Shown in pieces: positions 15,637 to 23,732 of a DNA stretch of 64,000 nt (position 1 is the stretch's first letter; every line of letters begins with the position of its first letter). The notes beneath the pieces are model-generated. The model was not told where the DNA came from and ran no database searches. It was given only the letters and a program-made list of their open reading frames with translations. The stretch comes from DASVUS01 sp036388675 (GTDB lineage Bacteria > Armatimonadota > Abditibacteriia > Abditibacteriales > Abditibacteriaceae). Made by a program: the position numbers and the translations under genes. The DNA lies in the NCBI GenBank assembly GCA_036388675.1, contig DASVRI010000033.1:186001-250000 (forward strand). The letters run 5' to 3'.

Positions 15637-17355
15637 TCATTTAAGGCTGACCGGCTGACTCTGCGCTTTGGCCCAGTTCAGGGTCGCAGCAAATTTGGGG
15701 TAATCTGCCGGCTTATCGTGGTAGCTTTGCATCAAACCCCAACTGCCCCACTTCGACCACTCGCCCACCGAAGCGAACATGCAAATCAAGCCACCACCGT
15801 TGTCTTTCCATGCGTTAAGATACTTCGTGTATAGCTCGCCCATGCGCGCGCTGCGATTGGCCTCATGGAATAGCTGCGTCAGCGCCTCGTTGTTTTCACC
15901 GCCCTGAATTCCTACAGCGTGCTGACCGGCTTCGTAAGCAATCATCTTCACGCCATATTTATCGGCCACCTTCTTGTTGTCGACGATCCATTTCACGGTT
16001 TCGGGCAGCGCTTTTTGCTCCAGATGATCGAGCACCTGATTGACACTCCACGTCGAAACTGTGGCGGCGGTGAGACCATCGCCCTGCTGGGGAACGTTAA
16101 AGCTCAGGTAGGGCGCAATCGCAAGTGCGTCGGCGCTTTTATAGGCATCTTCGAATTGAAGAATCTGCTCCGAAACATAAACGTTGGCCGACTGCGAACC
16201 GAGCACGCGCACCAGGCGTTTGGAAGCGGCTTCACGTCCGCCAAATGCCCCATCCCATATTTTGAAAATTTGCACTGAGCGGCGCGCCGTGTAGTGCCAA
16301 CCGGCTTCCCACGGCTTGTCACCGAGCTTAAGTTCCATGCCTTTTTGCCCGGCCCAGCGCGATTGCTCGAACTGGCCGTTCCACAGCTCATTCGAGTACT
16401 CGATATAAACACGCCGCGCCGGATGCAGCCTGTTTTTCACCAGGGTGGCAAAGTTGCGCACGTAGTCATCATCGGCCAGGTGCGGCATGCAAAACCACGG
16501 ATCGGCACCCAGGCGGTTGCTCAAGTCAATCATCACTTCAAGAGGAATGCCGCCGTCGCGTGTCCACGTCGCGTTTTCAACCTTTGGCCGGTCGGCCCAC
16601 TTCTGCTGCTTCGAATTGTTGGTGTTCATCCAGTCCATGAAACGCAGCACCGTCATGCCACGCCAACGTTGAAGGAAGATGGGGTGAAACACCTGCTTCT
16701 CATACGACTGCTCAAAGCCCGGCATGACGACACGAATGTCGCGCACGTAATCGGTGGGGTCCGTTGCAACCAGGCGCAGAAAAATGCTGCCGCTTCCCTG
16801 CGCTTCAAAAACCATTTTGCCCGCTGCTTCCTCAATTTTGCGGCCATCCCCACCGACATCGAGTTGGCCCTTGCCCTTGTAGAACACGGTGTAACGACCC
16901 GCCGGCGCATGTTTCACCGTGTTCATCGGCGTTTCGGCCCACGTATCAGGCTCCAACTTTTGGACCCAGCCGCGCTCATCAAGTTTAAGCTGTGGGCCTT
17001 TACCCCAGGCCTCGCCTTTTTTCTGGCTGATCCATTCACGCGACAAGCGAAACACATCCACGAAAGGCAGTTCGCTATTCCAATCGGCAGGGCCGTTGAG
17101 GTTGATACCCGCGCGGGGCAGCGCCGGGTCGGGGGATGGTACGGGCGATGTTGCTATTGGCGCAACGATTCGCGTAGAAACGGCTGCGGGTTTATGACTG
17201 TCAGGCTTCGCGGCACCTGGCTTCACGACGCTTGGCTTCGCGGTCGATGGTCGTGCGTTTTGCGCGTTCGCATTGCATCCTCCGGCCAATGCTGCCATTG
17301 CCAGCACCAACGCCTGTGCGAGCAAGGTGTGAAGGGTCACGACTTCTCTATGCAT
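15637..17355 (-). CDS. Glycoside hydrolase-like lipoprotein (NELWN / YEAGQ motifs)
   Basis: The start at 17355 follows AAAGGAG and gives a lipoprotein signal (LAGGC, Cys27). A longer in-frame start at 17547 lacks both features. The mature protein begins with a Pro/Lys/Ala-rich linker (about residues 30-75), then a beta-domain (GINLNGPADWNSE, PAGRYTVFYKGKG), then a barrel with E323 in EYSNELWN and E475 in MIAYEAGQH. These are plausible acid/base and nucleophile residues of a GH-A-type enzyme. The C-terminus GGGLICMFASVGEWSKWGSW resembles proteins often labelled cellulose-binding or GH5-like in environmental bacteria. The substrate is unknown. The EYS of the motif is encoded by a GAGTACTC copy at 16394-16401. 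Confidence 0.75.
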   Translation of the reverse strand: MHREVVTLHTLLAQALVLAMAALAGGCNANAQNARPSTAKPSVVKPGAAKPDSHKPAAVSTRIVAPIATSPVPSPDPALPRAGINLNGPADWNSELPFVDVFRLSREWISQKKGEAWGKGPQLKLDERGWVQKLEPDTWAETPMNTVKHAPAGRYTVFYKGKGQLDVGGDGRKIEEAAGKMVFEAQGSGSIFLRLVATDPTDYVRDIRVVMPGFEQSYEKQVFHPIFLQRWRGMTVLRFMDWMNTNNSKQQKWADRPKVENATWTRDGGIPLEVMIDLSNRLGADPWFCMPHLADDDYVRNFATLVKNRLHPARRVYIEYSNELWNGQFEQSRWAGQKGMELKLGDKPWEAGWHYTARRSVQIFKIWDGAFGGREAASKRLVRVLGSQSANVYVSEQILQFEDAYKSADALAIAPYLSFNVPQQGDGLTAATVSTWSVNQVLDHLEQKALPETVKWIVDNKKVADKYGVKMIAYEAGQHAVGIQGGENNEALTQLFHEANRSARMGELYTKYLNAWKDNGGGLICMFASVGEWSKWGSWGLMQSYHDKPADYPKFAATLNWAKAQSQPVSLK

Positions 17356-17480
17356 TACGCCCACTCCTTTCCAATCGTGCGACAAACGAGTACTCAGCCA
17401 CTGTGCCACAGATCGGACGCATCGCGAGGCAGCTTCTCTTTGCTGCTCTCGGCTAGAATGCAGAACGCGGTCTCGATATG

Positions 17481-18311
17481 TTATGCCAGATCTTTCCGGC
17501 GTAGAATGTCGCGCCCTCGCATCCAGTTTTCCAGCAATAAGGGCCACGTTGAAAGTGCTGCGTCCTCTTGCGCCAGGCCGAGTCCGTGGGCTCCCGGCGC
17601 GTAGATATGCATTTCCGCCGGAACACCTGCCGCACGCAACGCCAGATAAAAGAGCACGCTGTTTTCAGACGGCACTGCCAGGTCGGCATCGGTATGGAAC
17701 AAGAAAGTCGGTGGCGTTTGCGGCGTCACGTGCGCCTCGTTCGAGTACTCGTTGACCAAAACTTGCGGTGCATTGGGCCCTAGCAAGTTGTCACGCGAAC
17801 CGGTGTGTGCATGAGGCCCCTGGAAAGTAATGACGGGATAACCCAGAATCGCAAAGTCTGGTCGTGAGGAGACGCGTTCAATTGCATCCGGGGACGCAGC
17901 ATCTCCGTTGTCGAAGCGAGTACTCAGATTTGCCGCCAGGTGCCCGCCTGCCGAAAAGCCCCAGATGCCGATGCGTTGCGCGTCGATGTTCCACGATGCG
18001 GCACCTGCACGAACTGTGCGCAGGGCCCGCGCGGCATCCTGCAATGGCGCGGGCTGGCCATAGCGCGGCGCAATGCGATAGCGCAGTACGAAGGCGGCAA
18101 TGCCCCGTTCGTTGAGCCAGCGGGCTACTTGTTCTCCTTCGTGGTCAACCGCGAGAAAACCGTATCCGCCGCCGGGACAAATGACCACAGCCGCGCCATC
18201 TGCCTTATGGCTCGCCGGAAGATAGGAGGTAATTGTCGGCTTATCCTGCTCCTGGTCGCCGACAGTACCGGGAGCACCATGCAGCCACAGCAAAATGGTT
18301 TGGGAAGTCAT
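17481..18311 (-). CDS. Alpha/beta hydrolase, acetyl-xylan-esterase/BD-FAE-like
   Basis: A 276-residue alpha/beta hydrolase. The oxyanion loop is CPGGGYGFLA, the nucleophile elbow is GFSAGGH, and acid and base candidates are Asp in TDADLAVP and His in GAHGLG. This pattern is typical of the esterases that remove acetyl or feruloyl groups from plant polysaccharides. No signal peptide is seen, so it may act on imported oligosaccharides. It lies between the hydrolase lipoprotein and the second regulator on the same strand. It carries two GAGTACTC copies, at 17743 (EYS) and 17918 (STR). Confidence 0.85.
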   Translation of the reverse strand: MTSQTILLWLHGAPGTVGDQEQDKPTITSYLPASHKADGAAVVICPGGGYGFLAVDHEGEQVARWLNERGIAAFVLRYRIAPRYGQPAPLQDAARALRTVRAGAASWNIDAQRIGIWGFSAGGHLAANLSTRFDNGDAASPDAIERVSSRPDFAILGYPVITFQGPHAHTGSRDNLLGPNAPQVLVNEYSNEAHVTPQTPPTFLFHTDADLAVPSENSVLFYLALRAAGVPAEMHIYAPGAHGLGLAQEDAALSTWPLLLENWMRGRDILRRKDLA

Positions 18312-18391
18312 TGTGTTAACAGGTTTTCAGAACGGCACCGAACAAAGCAAGCCTTACAGGCAAGCCTCGACGGCCCGCCACAAAAACAAAA

Positions 18392-19516
18392 CTACGAGCG
18401 CACTTTCGCAACAATGGGGACGTAGTTCTGCGGCGGCACTTCGCCGTTCATCAACGTCTCAAGCATAGCGAAGATGGCCTGCACGACCTGGGACGGATCA
18501 ATCTCCACGAGTGTCAATTCCTCTTCATGGCCCATCAACACAGTCGAGCCGCAGTTGGCGTGCGTGGCAATCTTTACATCCCGACCCGCCTTGACCCCCA
18601 GTTTTGCCAGCGCGATCAATGCGCCGCGCGTCATGAGGTCATCATTGATGACAATACCGTCCGGGAGCGCTTTACGTGGGGAACTGAAAACTTCGGTAGC
18701 GATGCGGTAGCCCTGCTCCTGAACAGATTCAGTGGTAACGGCGTCCGTGTCACCCAAGTGGTCGGCACCATAGCGCACCAATTTTCGGTCGAATGCCAGT
18801 CCATGCGTTTGCAGAGTGTCGGCAAACGCATCACTTTCCGAGGTCGGGCCAGCGGGGTTGGCGAGTGGACGTCGCGGCGCCGCCGACTGCCAGAACGCGA
18901 GATTGTGACAGCCTTGTTGAATAAGCTGGACGGCACCCTGGCGTGCTACATTCTCAGAATCAATAGCAACTAAATAGCGCGCCGGACCGGCGAAAGCGAC
19001 GTTGGAAACGCCTTGAGCTTCAATCCAGTTGGCAATTTCTTTATCCAGGCCGACCGAGATAATGCCTTGTACGCATCCAGACTTAATCTCCTGAATGAGT
19101 CCATCGTGCAGGGCCACCTCGCGCTTGTCGGATGTGGTCGGCATCGAAAGATGAAAACTGAACGCTTCAGCGCCTACTTCGGCGCGCTGCCGCATTTGTT
19201 CAACCAGCAAATCCCAGAACGGTGATACACCCGTGATACCGAAAAATGACGGGTCGCAAATGAGGCATACCGATTTCTGGTGTAGAGTGCGCGAGACATA
19301 GACGCCAACACCGTGCTTGCGCACAATGAGCTTTTGCGACTCGAGTTCGCTAAGCGCGCTGTTAAGTGTGGCAACACTGACGCCCGTCATATCGCACATG
19401 TGCAGGACGGTCGGCAGCTTGGCGCCCGGCCCATACTCATGCACAAGCTCACTCAACTGAGCGCACAGATTCTGAAACTTAGTACGACGATTAACACCGG
19501 CAGAAGAATTACGCAC
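18392..19516 (-). CDS. GntR-type winged-helix / LacI-type sensor transcriptional regulator (paralogue)
   Basis: A 374-residue paralogue of the regulator at 10569-11777 with the same layout: an N-terminal winged helix (KLPTVLHMCDMTGVSVATLN, then RKHGVGVYVS) and a LacI-like sensor (GIISVGLD, GIVINDDLMTRG, IATHANCGST). The start is GTG at 19516, and a minus-strand TATAAT lies at 19534-19539. It faces away from the GH2 gene beginning near 19960, so it probably controls the divergent region and the esterase gene 80 bp downstream. Confidence 0.87.
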   Translation of the reverse strand: MRNSSAGVNRRTKFQNLCAQLSELVHEYGPGAKLPTVLHMCDMTGVSVATLNSALSELESQKLIVRKHGVGVYVSRTLHQKSVCLICDPSFFGITGVSPFWDLLVEQMRQRAEVGAEAFSFHLSMPTTSDKREVALHDGLIQEIKSGCVQGIISVGLDKEIANWIEAQGVSNVAFAGPARYLVAIDSENVARQGAVQLIQQGCHNLAFWQSAAPRRPLANPAGPTSESDAFADTLQTHGLAFDRKLVRYGADHLGDTDAVTTESVQEQGYRIATEVFSSPRKALPDGIVINDDLMTRGALIALAKLGVKAGRDVKIATHANCGSTVLMGHEEELTLVEIDPSQVVQAIFAMLETLMNGEVPPQNYVPIVAKVRS

Positions 19517-19959
19517 AGGTAGAATTGCCTTGAATTATAGAACACTGAAACACTACAAGTATACCCGTTCGCGGCGCCCATTCTGCAAGCCATGGGCAGA
19601 CCGCACGGGCCTCGTAGTGAGACACCGCAGAGCGAGCTTTGTTGTGCTTGTGTGCATTGTCGTGCGGAAATAAAGCATCTACGAGGAGAGAAAAGCCTCT
19701 CCGCCGCTTCCAATTCTTGGTAAGATCAATCGAGTACTCCCATAATCGGTTCAAGCACCTATTGGCACGCCGCTTCAATCAACTTTGGACGCACCGCAAT
19801 AAACACGAACTTCGGCAACGAATCTCGTGAACTTCTTCGTGATGCTTCGTGATTGTGCCTGCTGGGAAAGAACCTTTGATGGGAATTCAGTGTGCCGATT
19901 TTATTCTCGCCATGACAATGTCGCCTGATGCGCAGGCGCACTCTGCTTCCTGTGATACC
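19517..19959. promoter_or_regulatory. Divergent promoter region between regulator and GH2
   Basis: 443 bp without a convincing gene. The minus strand has TATAAT (19534-19539) close to the regulator GTG, preceded by two AGTGTT words in direct repeat (about 19541-19555). One GAGTACTC lies at 19732-19739. A plus-strand promoter for the GH2 gene is not clear by eye. An in-frame GTG at 19849 could extend the GH2 into this region. Confidence 0.45.
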
Positions 19960-22900
19960 ATGACTACAATCTCATACACGACTCTTCGGTTTATTGTGTT
20001 GTTTGCAGCCCTGCTCTCGAGCGCTTTGCTCGCACCCAAAGCCGATGCCCAAAGTGAAATCAGTTCGCTATCGGGCCAGTGGCGCTTCCTGATGAATGGC
20101 CCTAAACCGGGAGTTCAGCAAGGCGCCCTGCCCGATCTGCCGTTCAACGATACTATCGCCTTGCCCGGCACCACGGAAACGCGCCGCAAGGGATCGGTGC
20201 AGGGTTCAGGTTGGAGCGGTGCCCTGACGCGTGTTTATCGCTTTGAAGGGCCTGCCTGGTATCAGCGCGAGATTACCGTTCCGGCACACTGGCGCACCAA
20301 GCGAGTGACACTCTTTCTCGAACTCACCAAGTACACGCAGGTGTGGCTCGATGACAAAGCGCTTGGCGAAAACTCTCTCATTACCGCTCCGCACGAATAC
20401 GTGCTGGGCACGCTACAGCCCGGCACGCATCGCCTGACGATTGCTGTGGACAACACGCGGGCTCCGGCTCCTGGCGACAACCACCAAACCTCGAACAACA
20501 CGCAGGGCAACTGGAACGGCATTCTTGGACGCATGGAACTACGCGCCACAGACGCGGTGTGGCTGGACGACGTGCAAACTTATCCCGATGTGGCGAAGCG
20601 CGTCGTAACCGTCAAGGCCGTAATCGGTAACAGCAGCACTCAATCCGGCAACGGTTTTGTGACCGTTGCCGTGAAGGGCAAAGGCGTTTCGACCCAACCG
20701 CTAAAAGTGCCAGTTACATGGTCTAGTGGTGGAGGAGCCGCTGAAATTGCGGTGCCGCTGGGTCGAAATGCTGCTTTATGGGACGAGTTCAATCCGTCTC
20801 TTCATGTGCTGACAATCAAGCTGCAATCTGCCGGCAGCAGTTCTGCCAGCAGTGATGAACGCAGCGTGACCTTTGGCCTGCGCAACTTTGCTACGAAAGG
20901 TTCACAATTCGCGATCAATGGCCGCACGACGTTCTTGCGTGGTCGGCACGATGCCGCCGTCTTTCCCCTCACCGGGCATGTGCCGATGGAAGTGGAAGGC
21001 TGGCTCCGCTATTTTCGCATTGTTCGCAGTTATGGTCTCAACCATGTGCGTTTTCACTCGTGGACGCCACCGGAAGCAGCTTTTTCCGCCGCCGACCAGA
21101 TCGGTGTTTACCTGCAACCCGAGCTGCCTTTCTGGGGCGACTTCAACGAGCAAGTGAAAGCCGCGCTTAAGCCTGAAGGGCACAATATCATGCGACGTTT
21201 CGGCAACCATCCTTCTTTTGTGATGTTTGCCCTGGGCAACGAAAACCGCTTCAGCCGTGACATTATGGCCTCGGTGGTAAGTGAGTTGCGCGCGCTTGAT
21301 AATCGGCACTTATACACGCAAGGGTCAAACGCTTTTGCGTGGGATCCTCAACTGCAGCCCGGCGATGATTACTTAACGTCAGCGCGAGTTAAGAACAGCC
21401 CGCAAACTCCTTCGCGCAACGTGCGCGGTTCGCACGCGGGTGCTGACCACGCCGATGGTCATGTGCAAGCCGGGCCGCCAAACACAATGAAAGATTACGC
21501 CGAAGCGATCTCCGGCATACCGCGTCCTGTTATAGGTCATGAGGTCGGTCAGTACACGGTGTATCCGAACTTCCGCGAAATTTCCAAATATACCGGCGTC
21601 ATGCGCGCCCACAACTTCGAGTATTTCCAGAAGAAATTGGCGGACGCCGGAATGCTCGATCAGGCGGATGAGTTCTTTCGCGCTTCCGGCGAGTTGTCTG
21701 CGCTGTGCTATCGCGAAGAGATTGAAACCGCGTTGCGCACGCCCGGCTTTGGCGGCTTTCACTTGTTAGATTTGCAAGACTTTCCCGGACAGGGCACCGC
21801 TCTGGTGGGTATGCTCGATGCCTTCATGGATTCCAAAGGTCTTATTACACCGGAAGAGTGGCGACAATTCTGCAATTCGACGGTGATTCTGGCGCGCTTC
21901 CCAAAATACACTTGGACATCCGGCGAGCGCTTCAATGCCAATATTCAGGTCGCACATTATGGCGAAAATGATCTGCCTCGTTCAGTTTTGACCTGGACGC
22001 TTCGTGAAGCCGGCGCAAAGCCCGCCAGCAAACCACTCGCATCCGGGAGACTTCGGGCCGCGAATATCCGGCAGGGCACACTGTCGACGTTGGAGCCATT
22101 GTCCGTGCCGTTAGCGGTTGTCAGACCAATGCGATTGAATCTTGAGATTCAGCTTCGCGGCTCAACAATCAAAACGAGCTACCCACTGTGGGTTTATCCG
22201 GCGCAGGTTTCTACGCGCGCTCCAGCCGGTGTGACAATAGCGCAAACACTGGATGCGAGTACTCGTGAAAGACTGTCCAGGGGCGAGCGTGTTGTGTTAG
22301 TGACCAGCGGCACAAAGCCACTGGCGCGAACCGTGGGCGGAGGCTTTGCCACCGACTTCTGGAACTTCCCGATGTTCCACAACAATCCCGGCACCATGGG
22401 GCTTTTGAGCAATCCCACTCATCCGGCGCTCGGCCAATTCCCCACGGAGTTCCATTCGAACTGGCAGTGGTTCAACCTGGTCATGAATAGCCAGCCTCTG
22501 ATTCTTGACGCCTTGCCAAAAGGTTATCGCCCGCTAGTGCAGGTCATTGACAACAACGAACGCGTTCACCGTCTCGGCCTTATCTTTGAATTGAAAGTGG
22601 GGCCAGGCCGCTTATTGGTTTGTGCTACCGATCTGCTGGCCCAGCAAGACAAACCCGAAGCTCGCCAACTGCTGGCCGGCCTGCTGCAATATGCGGGCTC
22701 CAATCAGTTCAATCCGCAGACTGAAGCCACGATGGATCAAGTGCAGGAGTTGTTGCTTCTTGTAATCCCCATGAAGGGCAAGGCGACGGCCTCATCGCGA
22801 GCCAGAGGCTGGCAGGCACAAGGGCCGGAGCAGGCAACGGATGGCAACGACTACACCGAATGGCGCGCCGAGCGTCAAGCATCCGGCGAGCAGTGGTGGC

Positions 22901-23199
22901 AGTTCACCTTTGACGAGCCGCAAAATTTGCGTGACGGTGAAATTCTGTGGAGCGGGGAACGGTCTGGCTACAAATACCTGGTGCAGGGTTCAACGGACGG
23001 GACGACCTGGCAAGTGCTCAGCGATCAACGAGACAATGCTTTGGCCGGTGCGCGTCATAAGCTCTCTTTTTCCGCCACAGGTATCCGCGCAGTACGCGTT
23101 TCCATTACAGGATTGCCGGAGCGTGCAGAGGCCGGTATCCGCGAAATGAAGTTCTTTCAGCCGGAGCCGGAGGACGCTGCTCTCCCACAGGGCAGATGA
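19960..23199 (+). CDS. Exported GH2-family glycoside hydrolase with C-terminal F5/8-type module
   Basis: The ATG at 19960 is chosen because it opens a good signal peptide (MTTISYTT... ADAQ). No strong ribosome-binding site is seen, and starts at 19912 or 19849 are possible. The protein has 1079 residues. The GH2 sugar-binding jelly roll is at about 30-190 (AWYQREITVP, QVWLDDKALGE) and is followed by an Ig-like domain. The catalytic barrel has E428 in ALGNENRF as acid/base and E528 in VIGHEVGQY as likely nucleophile. The C-terminal 150 residues look like a discoidin/F5-8 carbohydrate-binding module (QATDGNDYTEWRAE, YLVQGSTDGTTW). It is the first plus-strand gene of the locus. Confidence 0.83.
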   Translation: MTTISYTTLRFIVLFAALLSSALLAPKADAQSEISSLSGQWRFLMNGPKPGVQQGALPDLPFNDTIALPGTTETRRKGSVQGSGWSGALTRVYRFEGPAWYQREITVPAHWRTKRVTLFLELTKYTQVWLDDKALGENSLITAPHEYVLGTLQPGTHRLTIAVDNTRAPAPGDNHQTSNNTQGNWNGILGRMELRATDAVWLDDVQTYPDVAKRVVTVKAVIGNSSTQSGNGFVTVAVKGKGVSTQPLKVPVTWSSGGGAAEIAVPLGRNAALWDEFNPSLHVLTIKLQSAGSSSASSDERSVTFGLRNFATKGSQFAINGRTTFLRGRHDAAVFPLTGHVPMEVEGWLRYFRIVRSYGLNHVRFHSWTPPEAAFSAADQIGVYLQPELPFWGDFNEQVKAALKPEGHNIMRRFGNHPSFVMFALGNENRFSRDIMASVVSELRALDNRHLYTQGSNAFAWDPQLQPGDDYLTSARVKNSPQTPSRNVRGSHAGADHADGHVQAGPPNTMKDYAEAISGIPRPVIGHEVGQYTVYPNFREISKYTGVMRAHNFEYFQKKLADAGMLDQADEFFRASGELSALCYREEIETALRTPGFGGFHLLDLQDFPGQGTALVGMLDAFMDSKGLITPEEWRQFCNSTVILARFPKYTWTSGERFNANIQVAHYGENDLPRSVLTWTLREAGAKPASKPLASGRLRAANIRQGTLSTLEPLSVPLAVVRPMRLNLEIQLRGSTIKTSYPLWVYPAQVSTRAPAGVTIAQTLDASTRERLSRGERVVLVTSGTKPLARTVGGGFATDFWNFPMFHNNPGTMGLLSNPTHPALGQFPTEFHSNWQWFNLVMNSQPLILDALPKGYRPLVQVIDNNERVHRLGLIFELKVGPGRLLVCATDLLAQQDKPEARQLLAGLLQYAGSNQFNPQTEATMDQVQELLLLVIPMKGKATASSRARGWQAQGPEQATDGNDYTEWRAERQASGEQWWQFTFDEPQNLRDGEILWSGERSGYKYLVQGSTDGTTWQVLSDQRDNALAGARHKLSFSATGIRAVRVSITGLPERAEAGIREMKFFQPEPEDAALPQGR

Positions 23200-23732
23200 G
23201 GGTAGAATGATAGCAACATCATCCAACCTCATAAAAGATGTCGCAAGACAAGCACCTCGTGGCGCTAATCGGAGCGATAAAACCGCGCGCGAACGATTTC
23301 CTGAAAGCATTAAAGCATTGCAATGGTGAATTGATAACGAACATTATCTCTGTGGCACAATAGAGATAATGGATTTAGTCCACCTGACTGGGCCAATGGA
23401 GAAGTTATATTTGAAGGGTGCATCACAACTCTAGAAGCCGTCTCATAACCATCTGCACTAACCCGGAGTGTTGGTTGCCTCAGAAGCAGACAACGACTTG
23501 TCTGCTGGGCGGCTGTGAGCCACGGGCCTGCATGGCCAGAAACAAGCCCATCGCTCACGCTCCGGGTTCGTGACAACAGCTTCACTGCTATTTATGAGAC
23601 TGCTTGTATGCTCTTGTGCATGTGGCCTTGTGACAATAAAGTAAAGTGCACCAGCTTCGCACCTCCCGTCAGACGGTGGGTAACACGGGTAGCACATAAA
23701 CCATTAACGTGAGTGGATTTTTAGTACCAGCT
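23200..23732. other. 533-bp intergenic region with inverted repeats, no gene seen
   Basis: No open frame here shows protein-like character. A 9-bp inverted repeat ATTATCTCT / AGAGATAAT (23343-23351 and 23362-23370, 10-bp spacer) could be an operator. ACCCGGAGTG near 23460 is matched about 100 bp later by an imperfect inverse copy (CACGCTCCGGGT near 23562), so the stretch may fold as RNA or be a small degenerate element. The promoter of the GH2 gene at 23733 must lie here. Confidence 0.4.

Noticed and set aside
15637..17547. Start of the NELWN hydrolase at 17547
   Set aside because: It lacks a ribosome-binding site and a signal peptide. The ATG at 17355 has AAAGGAG and a lipobox.
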